DNA of 7,801 nucleotides, taken from Actinomycetes bacterium. GTDB lineage: Bacteria; Actinomycetota; Acidimicrobiia; Acidimicrobiales; Palsa-688. Each line of letters starts with the position of its first letter. The stretch's first letter is position 1. Location of the stretch: the NCBI GenBank assembly GCA_021827225.1, contig JAKAXG010000189.1, forward strand, positions 1-7,801, given 5' to 3'. Under the pieces are notes generated by a model. It did no database searches and was not told the origin of the DNA. It was given only the letters and a program-made list of their open reading frames with translations. Made by a program: the position numbers and the translations under genes. This document shows positions 1 to 5,367 of this stretch, piece after piece.

Positions 1-500
1 CCCGCTTCTACGGGTCGACCGGCGGCCTCCACCTGAATCAGCCGGTCGTGGGCATGGCCGCCACCCCCAACGGCGGCGGGTACTGGCTGGTCGCCGCCGA
101 CGGCGGGGTGTTCGCCTTCGGCAACGCCCGCTTCTACGGGTCGACCGGCGACATGCGGTTGACCCAGCCGGTCACCGGGATCGCCCCGACACCGGACGGG
201 CACGGCTACTTCCTCGTGGCCCGCGACGGCGGCATCTTCTCCTACGGAGACGCCGCGTTCCACGGGTCCATGGGGGGCCACCCCCTCGACGCCCCGGTGG
301 TGGGAGCGACCGTGGACCCGGCCACCGGGGGCTACTGGCTGCTGGCGGCTGACGGCGGGGTGTTCAGCTTCGACGCCCCCTTCCACGGGTCGCCGGCCAC
401 CCGGCCCCTCCTGGCGCCGGCCACGGCGATCTCGGTCACCGCCGGGGGCTCGGGATACCGGATCGTGGGGGCCGGCGGGCGGGTTTACGCCTACCCCCTC
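1..500 (+). repeat. Tandem coding repeat, about 126-nt period
   Basis: The coding repeat has a 126-nt period in its best-preserved part: positions 1-24 and 127-150 are identical over 24 nt (both encode RFYGSTG). The third unit begins near 255 (AFHGSMG) and a fourth near 380 (FHGSPA); these have drifted at the DNA level but keep the protein motif. The near-identity of the first pair suggests recent duplication or gene conversion. More copies probably lie left of the window. Confidence 0.75.
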
Positions 501-965
501 GCCGCCTACTCGGGACAGGTGATGGTCCCGCCGGGCACCATGCGCTGCCTCAGCAGCCAGGTGACCCCCTCCGTGGTCAGCTACCAGGCGGGGGTGGGGA
601 ACGTGGCGGCCGGCATCGCCTTGACCAACCACTCGGCCAGCGCCTGCTCCCTCGACGGCTACCCCGGGGTGGCCGTGGAATCCCCCCAGGACGCGGTAAT
701 GCCCGTGCAGACCGACCGCGGCGCCGACTACCTGTTCCCCGACCCGGGGCCCACCGACCAGGTCGTGAACCCGGGGCAGCGGGCCTACTTCAACGTGGGC
801 TACACCGACATGCCGATGGGCCAGCCCTCCAGCTCGGTCCTCGAGATCAACGTCCCGAACGGCACCAACCCCACCTTCCTCGCCATCCCCGGCGTGGCCC
901 GGGCCTACACCGGCCCCGACCACATCAACGTCAACGCCGTGCACCCGGCGCCGGCCTTCCCGTGA
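1..965 (+). CDS. WLVAADGG-repeat surface protein with C-terminal DUF4232-like domain (5' partial)
   Basis: The reading frame (codons from position 3) is open at the left edge and ends at TGA 963-965, so the N-terminus and any signal peptide lie outside. Seen: about 3.5 tandem units of roughly 42 residues, each with a core like GYWLVAADGGVFAFG followed by an RFYGSTG-like segment; units decay towards the C-terminus (GYRIVGAGGRVYAYP is the last). From about position 540 a new domain begins, with cysteines in MRCLSS and SACSLDGYPGVAV about 33 residues apart, then a VNPGQRAYFNVGY segment. This matches the DUF4232 pattern (paired Cys, LTNxxxxxCxLxGYPGV) known from secreted actinobacterial proteins. 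The repeats resemble beta-propeller or choline-binding-like surface repeats, but their ligand is unknown. Inference: exported, cell-surface or secreted, with a disulfide in the terminal domain. The GTG at 48 is an internal codon, not the start. Function unknown. Confidence 0.85.
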   Translation, partial: RFYGSTGGLHLNQPVVGMAATPNGGGYWLVAADGGVFAFGNARFYGSTGDMRLTQPVTGIAPTPDGHGYFLVARDGGIFSYGDAAFHGSMGGHPLDAPVVGATVDPATGGYWLLAADGGVFSFDAPFHGSPATRPLLAPATAISVTAGGSGYRIVGAGGRVYAYPLAAYSGQVMVPPGTMRCLSSQVTPSVVSYQAGVGNVAAGIALTNHSASACSLDGYPGVAVESPQDAVMPVQTDRGADYLFPDPGPTDQVVNPGQRAYFNVGYTDMPMGQPSSSVLEINVPNGTNPTFLAIPGVARAYTGPDHINVNAVHPAPAFP

Positions 966-1007
966 CCGCCGGCTGACGGGGCCCGCCGGGTCGCCGGCAC
1001 CGGGCGG

Positions 1008-1027
1008 GGAGGTTACAGGTGACCTCC
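1008..1027 (+). terminator. Strong hairpin in the 966-1085 intergenic gap; terminator or operator
   Basis: Left arm GGAGGTTAC (1008-1016) and right arm GTGACCTCC (1019-1027) are complementary except for one G-U pair. As RNA this gives about 8 bp closed by a 4-nt loop. It lies 43 nt after the upstream stop codon and about 60 nt before the next start. There is no U-tract after it (the following bases are GCCTCTTCCCC), so it is not a classical intrinsic terminator; as DNA it could equally be a dyad operator. The rest of the gap shows a partial second copy of the arm (GGAGGTT at 1048-1054) and no promoter I could recognise. Confidence 0.4.
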
Positions 1028-1075
1028 GCCTCTTCCCCGCCGCCGCCGGAGGTTCACGCTGGAACTCAGGTGGAA

Positions 1076-1083
1076 GAGGGAGG
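1076..1083 (+). promoter_or_regulatory. Ribosome binding site for the 1086/1092 membrane gene
   Basis: GAGGGAGG at 1076-1083 is a strong Shine-Dalgarno sequence. It sits only 2 nt from the ATG at 1086 but 8 nt from the in-frame ATG at 1092. The spacing therefore favours 1092 as the real start, trimming two residues (MA) from the longest version. Confidence 0.65.
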
Positions 1084-1085
1084 CG

Positions 1086-1816
1086 ATGGCGATGCCCGTT
1101 CCAGCTCATGAACCGGCATGGTGGGGGTCACTCATCTGGCTGGTGGCGATAGCCGCGGTCTCGTTCCTGGTGGCCTGGCTGCCGGGGACGAGGCTGCGTA
1201 TCAGGAGACCGGACTACGTCCCGCTGCTGTTCGTGGTGACGGCCGGCCTGACCTCCGGCTACGTGGCCTGGCTGGGTGTCGGCGTGGCCGACCTGGTCAG
1301 CGCCCGCTGGGGCTGGGGGATCCTGGCCGCGGTCGTCGCCGCCGCCGTCCTGGCCCGGCCGCTGGCGCACCAGCCGGTCACCCGGCGGGTGCGGGGCCGG
1401 CGGCTGCGCTGGGAGATGTTCTGGGAGGGCGGCGTGTACGGCAGCGCCGAGGGGGTGCTGCTGTCGGCGCTGCCCCCGTTCGTCACCTGGCAGATGGTTC
1501 ACGCCCTGGGGTGTCCGGGGCCGGCGGGGCGGTCGCCCGCTGGGGCCTGCCCGTGGTCGCCGGCGCCGCCGTGGTGGTCATCCACCATCTGGGCTACTGG
1601 AGCTGCCGCAACGTGATCCTGGTGCCCATCGCGCTGGGGCTGGGGGTGCTCAGCGTGGCGTTCCTGGTGACGGCGAGCTGGATCGCCCCCGCCCTCGGGC
1701 ACATCTTCATGCACTGGCAGCTGACCGTCCGCGGGAACGAGATGCCGCCGGTCGAGCGTCCCGCCGCTCCGGCGGCGGAGGAACCGCAGCGGCCGGGGTG
1801 GGCCCGGGCCGCCTGA
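1086..1816 (+). pseudogene. Polytopic membrane protein, frameshifted; weakly CPBP (CAAX protease)-like
   Basis: Two overlapping frames each hold half of one membrane protein. The first (from ATG 1086 or 1092) has helices near residues 14-33, 44-65, 76-92 and 115-140, and stays sensible up to TWQMVHALG at about 1511. It then degenerates into Pro/Trp/Ser-rich sequence and stops at 1616. The other frame becomes sensible exactly there (VSGAGGAVARWG), giving two more helices and an HIFMHW motif before TGA 1814-1816. Restoring one base, for example making GGGG at 1508-1511 five Gs, gives one 243-residue protein with about six helices. Glu-rich WEGGVYGSAEG, IHHLGYW and GHIFMHW lie where CPBP intramembrane proteases carry their Glu and His motifs, but the canonical EExxxR is absent, so family assignment is weak. 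The gene converges on the permease with an 8-bp gap. It may be a true pseudogene or an intact gene with a sequencing error. Confidence 0.7.
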
Positions 1817-1824
1817 CGCGATGT

Positions 1825-3141
1825 CTAACGGGCGGCAGAGGTGGCGAGCACCTCCCGCAGCCGGACCCGCCGGCCGGTGCGCAGCACCGCCCGGCGGTAC
1901 ACGCCGGCGGCCAGCCGGGCGACGCCGGCGGTGCACACCAGGCTGATGACGACCGAGGCGACGAAGCCCCACCAGCTGACCGCCCCCAGGCCGACCATGA
2001 CGGGCATGGCGAACGGCGCGGTGGGCGGCAGGTAGGCCAGCACCTGGACGAAGACCGAGGCGTGGCCGGAGGCCGCCGCCGTCAGGGCGGTCACGTAGCC
2101 GAGCACCATGGGCAGGCTGAGCGGCAGTGCCAGCGTCTGGATCTGGTCCTGGCGTTCGGCCATGGAGCCGGCGGCGGCGTACACCCAGCAGTAGAACGCG
2201 TAGCCCACCACCAGCCACAGCAGGGCGGCGGCCAGCATGAGCGGGGCGGTGCCGTGCAGGATGTCGGAGCCGACGGCGGCGCCCAGGCCCAGGCCGAAGG
2301 CCAGCACCGCGGCCGCCTGCCCCATGGCCACCAGGCCGATCCCCAGCACCTTGCCGCCCAGCAGCTCGATGGGCCGCACCGTGGCCAGGAGGACCTCCAC
2401 CACCCGGCTGGACTTCTCCTCCATCACCCCGATCAGGGTCCAGGTCTCGTACTGGCTGAGCATGATGAACACGATGATGATCCCGAACAGCGACGTGCCC
2501 CGGGTCCTGGTGGAGGAGCTCGCCGCCGGCTGGAGGCTGGCCACCGGCAGCGGCTTGGCCCCTGTGATCCCCTGCACCTGAGCCGGCGACAGCCCGGCGG
2601 AGGCGAACGCCTGCTGCAGGCCGAGCTCGGCGGCCACCGCGGCGGCGAGATGGGCGGAGGTGGAGGTGTCGCCGGCGGTGATGGCCTTGTCGACCAGCAG
2701 CTCCCTGCCGTCCACGACGGCCAGGCCGATGGCCCCGGACCGCAGCGCCGCTTCCGCCGCCGCCCGGTCCGCCTCGGCCACCAGGACGACCTGCGCGCCC
2801 ACCCCGCGGGCGGCGCCGAGCACGGCCGCCCGCTGCGGGGCGGAGAGGGAACCGACGACGCCGACGGGCTCGGCGCCGGCCTTGCTGCGGGTTAGCACCG
2901 GCACCACCACGGCCACCCCGACGGCTACCAGCAGCAGGACAGTGACCACCCGGAAGGCCCGGGCCCGGACCCGCTCGCGCACCTCGCGGGCCGCCACCAG
3001 GGCGGTGTCGCCGCCCAGCTCCGGCAGGCGGCCGGCCCACCACGCCCGGGGGCGGGCGCCGCTCCCCCGCCGGCGGGCCCGCAGCCCCAGGCGGACGGCC
3101 ACGAAGACGGCGGCCGCCACCGCGATGATCACGGGCTTCAT
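1825..3141 (-). CDS. ABC-2 type transporter permease, NatB/YhaP-like
   Basis: A 438-residue inner-membrane subunit that would form the translocation path for the ATPase encoded just upstream. Seen: hydrophobic segment at 4-20, the AREVRERVRARAF amphipathic stretch before a second helix at 63-83, a large non-membrane domain at about 90-215, then a cluster of five or six helices from 217 to 411. The conserved MEEKSSRVVEVLLATVRP coupling segment (240-257) and the RAVLRTGRRVRLRE tail are hallmarks of the ABC2_membrane_3/NatB group. The start is ATG at 3141, overlapping the ATPase stop as ATGA, with AGGGAGG (3149-3155) 7 nt upstream; these agree strongly. The frame stays open further upstream, but that part is antisense-like Arg/Pro-rich sequence. 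Relatives export sodium, antibiotics or peptides; the substrate here cannot be told. The extra N-terminal hydrophobic segment before the usual first helix is atypical. Confidence 0.9.
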   Translation of the reverse strand: MKPVIIAVAAAVFVAVRLGLRARRRGSGARPRAWWAGRLPELGGDTALVAAREVRERVRARAFRVVTVLLLVAVGVAVVVPVLTRSKAGAEPVGVVGSLSAPQRAAVLGAARGVGAQVVLVAEADRAAAEAALRSGAIGLAVVDGRELLVDKAITAGDTSTSAHLAAAVAAELGLQQAFASAGLSPAQVQGITGAKPLPVASLQPAASSSTRTRGTSLFGIIIVFIMLSQYETWTLIGVMEEKSSRVVEVLLATVRPIELLGGKVLGIGLVAMGQAAAVLAFGLGLGAAVGSDILHGTAPLMLAAALLWLVVGYAFYCWVYAAAGSMAERQDQIQTLALPLSLPMVLGYVTALTAAASGHASVFVQVLAYLPPTAPFAMPVMVGLGAVSWWGFVASVVISLVCTAGVARLAAGVYRRAVLRTGRRVRLREVLATSAAR

Positions 3142-4034
3142 CCGAGGGCCTCCCTGAACACCTCCGACAGGCGCCGGCGCTGGAACACGAACTCGGTGAC
3201 CCGCCCGGCGGCCATGGCCGCCCGCAGCACCGAGTCGCTGTCGACGGAGGGGTCGAGGACCAGGCGGACGGCGCCGCCCTGCAGCTCGGACACGGCCACC
3301 CCGGCCAGCGACCGGGCCCAGGCGGCGCCCCGGTCGCCGTCCACCCGCACCACCAGCCGGCGGGCTCCGGCGGTGGCCAGGTCGTCCACCCGGCCGCTGA
3401 CCACCAGCCGGCCGTGGTCGATGATGGTGACGGCCTCGCAGAGATCCTCGACCTGATCGAGTTGATGACTGGAAAAAAGGACGCACCTTCCCCGCTGGGC
3501 CTGGTCCACCAGGACGGCCCCGATGGCGTCTATGCCCGCCGGGTCGAGGCCGGCCAGCGGCTCGTCAAGGATCAGCACGTCGGGGTCGTGGACCAGAGCG
3601 GCGGCCAGCTGCACCCGCTGCTGGTTGCCGTGCGACAGCGCGTCCACCCGGCTGCCGATGCGGTCGGCCACCCCCAGGCGCTCCAGCCACGACCGGGTGG
3701 AGCGGGCGGCGCCGGCCGCCCTCACGCCGTGCAGGCGGGCCAGGTACTCGAGCTGCTGGCCGACCAGCATGCCGGGGTAGAGGCCGCGCTCCTCGGGCAT
3801 GTAGCCGAACCGGCGACGCTCGGCTTTCCCGACCGGCGAGCCGTTCCACGTCACCTGCCCGGCCTCGAGGTCGGTGAGGCCGAACACGGCCCGCATGGTG
3901 GTGGTCTTGCCGGCCCCGTTGGGGCCGAGGAAGCCCACGACCTGGCCGGCCGGGACGCTGAAGGAGAGCCCGTCCAGGGCCACGATCGACCCGAACCTCC
4001 GGGTCAGGCCCTGCACCTCGAGCACGCCCCCCAT
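3138..4034 (-). CDS. ABC transporter ATP-binding protein, NatA-like
   Basis: A 298-residue cytoplasmic ATPase that powers the partner permease. Seen: Walker A GPNGAGKT (37-44), a PEERGLYP segment at 80-87 in the Q-loop position with Glu instead of Gln (usual in this subfamily), signature LSHGNQQ (133-139, a variant of LSGGQ close to the LSKGNQQ of NatA-type proteins), Walker B VLILDEP (153-159), D-loop AGLDP (161-165) and switch His190 in FSSHQ. A C-terminal region of about 80 residues beyond the core is typical of the DUF4162-bearing exporters. All catalytic residues are present, so it should be active. The gene starts at ATG 4034; the only upstream GGAG is 2 nt away, which is too close, so initiation may rely on coupling to the acyltransferase gene ending 27 bp upstream. 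Substrate unknown. Confidence 0.94.
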   Translation of the reverse strand: MGGVLEVQGLTRRFGSIVALDGLSFSVPAGQVVGFLGPNGAGKTTTMRAVFGLTDLEAGQVTWNGSPVGKAERRRFGYMPEERGLYPGMLVGQQLEYLARLHGVRAAGAARSTRSWLERLGVADRIGSRVDALSHGNQQRVQLAAALVHDPDVLILDEPLAGLDPAGIDAIGAVLVDQAQRGRCVLFSSHQLDQVEDLCEAVTIIDHGRLVVSGRVDDLATAGARRLVVRVDGDRGAAWARSLAGVAVSELQGGAVRLVLDPSVDSDSVLRAAMAAGRVTEFVFQRRRLSEVFREALG

Positions 4035-4061
4035 GGCTCCAGTCTGGCGCGCCGGCCGGCC

Positions 4062-5294
4062 TCACGCCGGCGCAGGCGCGGGCGTGGGAGCGGGGGCGGG
4101 GCGGGGCCCCCGCCGGCCGGTGAGCCACAGGCTGAGCCGGGTGCGGCGGACCCGGTCGACGGCGACGAAGGTGGCCGAGTAGAGGAACGGCACCATGGCC
4201 ACGGCGATGAGCAGCTCGATCACCCCGCTCGGCCAGCTGTTCAGCCGGCCGGGGAGGCCGAGCCAGTCGGCGGCGTCGAGCACCACCCCGAGCAGCAGCG
4301 GGTGGGCCAGGTAGAGGCCGAACGACACGTCCGACGCCCGTTCGAGGAACGCCAGCCGGGACGTCGACGCCCGCTCGGCGACCCACAGGCCGAGGCCGAA
4401 CTGGGCGGCGGTGGCGGCCACCGCTTCGAGGACGTTGGCCGGCTGGAACACCTCGCTGGCCTTGATGGGGGCGTAGCCGAGGAAGGACATGTCCAGCAGG
4501 TAGCTGGCGACCGAGACGGCCAGGGAGGCGACGAAGGCGACGCCGAGCAGCCGGTAGTGGGCCCGGATCCAGGCGGTGACGGCGTCGAAGTAGCGGGCGG
4601 CGGCGATGCCGCCGACGACGTAGAGGGCGTAGCTGGGCAGCCATTTGTCCGGGTGGGAGAACCACACGCCGAGCACCGGGGGCCGCCAGCCGTAGTGCAC
4701 CGCCGCGGTGAAGAGCATCTCGAAGCCGAAGCTGGCCCCGAGGGTCGGCAGCAGCGCCCGGGGCCAGCGCCGCAGGGCGGCCATCAGCGCCGGGAACACC
4801 AGGTACAGCTGCATGGTGAGCAGCAGGAAGTACAGGTGGAACTTGGCGCCGGCGTCGAGCAGGTCGTGGAGGAAGGTCTCCAGCACCGGCAGCGAGGCGT
4901 GCACCCCTCCCCCGGTCACGAAGTAGATGGCGCTCCACGCCAGGTAGGGGGCCAGGATGAGGGGGTAGCGCCGGCGCCAGAACGCCCGCCGCCCGAGGGG
5001 ACGGCGGGAGAAGCTGTAGGTGAGCACGAACGCCGACAGCATGAGGAACACCGACCGGGTGACGTGCGCCACCTCGAGCACCCCGTTGGCGGCCAGGGAG
5101 GTGGTGGAGTTGGCGAAGGTGGTGGTGTGGACCAGGACCACCCCGGCGATGGTCAGGAACCGGACCACGTCCACCGCCGCCAGGTGACCGCCGGCCGGCC
5201 GGGCCGGCGGCCGGGTGGCGGACGGCAGGTCCGCCGGCGGGTTGACGGGTCCAGGCGACGATGCTCCCGCCGGGGTGCCGGCGGAGAGCGTCAC
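4062..5294 (-). CDS. Acyltransferase-3 family membrane protein (OafA-like)
   Basis: A 410-residue polytopic membrane enzyme expected to transfer an acyl group, typically acetyl, to a sugar, lipid or envelope polymer. Seen: a Pro/Ala-rich cytoplasmic N-terminus of about 40 residues, then VDVVRFLTIAGVVLVHTT, whose Arg45 and His56 form the R-x10-H motif of the acyltransferase-3 family. About ten hydrophobic segments follow, including SVFLMLSAFVLTY (81-93), KFHLYFLLLTMQLYLVFP (151-168) and the late SFGLYLAHPLLL (324-335), all characteristic of the family. The start is GTG at 5294, with GGAG (5304-5307) 9 nt upstream; the ATG at 5320 is out of frame. The C-terminus ends in a short Pro/Ala tail. 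No SGNH domain is fused, so it is the stand-alone form. The acceptor is unknown; location between two exporters suggests an exported or envelope molecule. Confidence 0.9.
   Translation of the reverse strand: MTLSAGTPAGASSPGPVNPPADLPSATRPPARPAGGHLAAVDVVRFLTIAGVVLVHTTTFANSTTSLAANGVLEVAHVTRSVFLMLSAFVLTYSFSRRPLGRRAFWRRRYPLILAPYLAWSAIYFVTGGGVHASLPVLETFLHDLLDAGAKFHLYFLLLTMQLYLVFPALMAALRRWPRALLPTLGASFGFEMLFTAAVHYGWRPPVLGVWFSHPDKWLPSYALYVVGGIAAARYFDAVTAWIRAHYRLLGVAFVASLAVSVASYLLDMSFLGYAPIKASEVFQPANVLEAVAATAAQFGLGLWVAERASTSRLAFLERASDVSFGLYLAHPLLLGVVLDAADWLGLPGRLNSWPSGVIELLIAVAMVPFLYSATFVAVDRVRRTRLSLWLTGRRGPRPAPAPTPAPAPA
4080..4106 (+). other. G-quadruplex-like G-run cluster
   Basis: The plus strand carries five G-runs at 4080-4082, 4086-4088, 4092-4096, 4098-4101 and 4103-4106, separated by 3, 3, 1 and 1 nt. 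This meets the usual four-run quadruplex definition. It underlies the Pro/Ala-repeat tail of the acyltransferase and lies on that gene's template strand, just before its stop. In a genome this GC-rich such clusters also arise by codon bias alone. Confidence 0.4.
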
Positions 5295-5303
5295 CGGCGC
5301 GGT

Positions 5304-5307
5304 CTCC
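5304..5307 (-). promoter_or_regulatory. Ribosome binding site deciding the GTG start of the acyltransferase
   Basis: GGAG on the minus strand lies 9 nt before GTG 5294. It supports a GTG start, since the only nearby ATG (5320) is in another frame. Confidence 0.5.
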
Positions 5308-5342
5308 GGGCCCTCGGCATAACGGTGACCATTTTTCCCATC

Positions 5343-5364
5343 TGTGGATGAACGTTTGCTGAAC
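5343..5364 (-). promoter_or_regulatory. Two 11-nt direct repeats resembling an actinobacterial PHO (PhoP) box
   Basis: Read on the minus strand, GTTCAGCAAAC (5364-5354) is followed immediately by GTTCATCCACA (5353-5343). The period is 11 nt, one helical turn. The second unit matches 10 of 11 positions of the PhoP direct-repeat unit as I recall it from Streptomyces (GKTCAYYYRSG); the first keeps GTTCA and little else. The site lies between the MFS stop (5368) and the acyltransferase start (5294), in the only AT-richer patch nearby. No clear -10 or -35 could be assigned. If real, it would put the acyltransferase and ABC genes under phosphate control independently of the MFS gene. Confidence 0.3.
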
Positions 5365-5367
5365 GAT

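Noticed and set aside
1..500. CRISPR-like array
   Set aside because: The repeats are in-frame protein-coding units with a period of about 126 nt and no unique spacers.
1500..1525. Programmed -1 ribosomal frameshifting
   Set aside because: No X XXY YYZ slippery heptamer with A or T runs and no clear downstream pseudoknot; a lost G in a G-run is simpler.
1276..2895. 539-codon plus-strand open frame
   Set aside because: It runs over the frameshifted gene and antisense to the permease with low-complexity Gly/Arg/Pro sequence; no coding signal.
3142..3486. N-terminal extension of the permease frame up to 3486
   Set aside because: This stretch overlaps the ATPase gene, is Arg/Pro/Gly-rich and motif-free; the ATGA overlap and ribosome binding site fix the start at 3141.
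3414..5351. 645-codon plus-strand open frame
   Set aside because: It is antisense to the ABC ATPase and acyltransferase, is rich in Gly/His/Gln/Arg with no domain, and is a typical shadow in GC-rich DNA.
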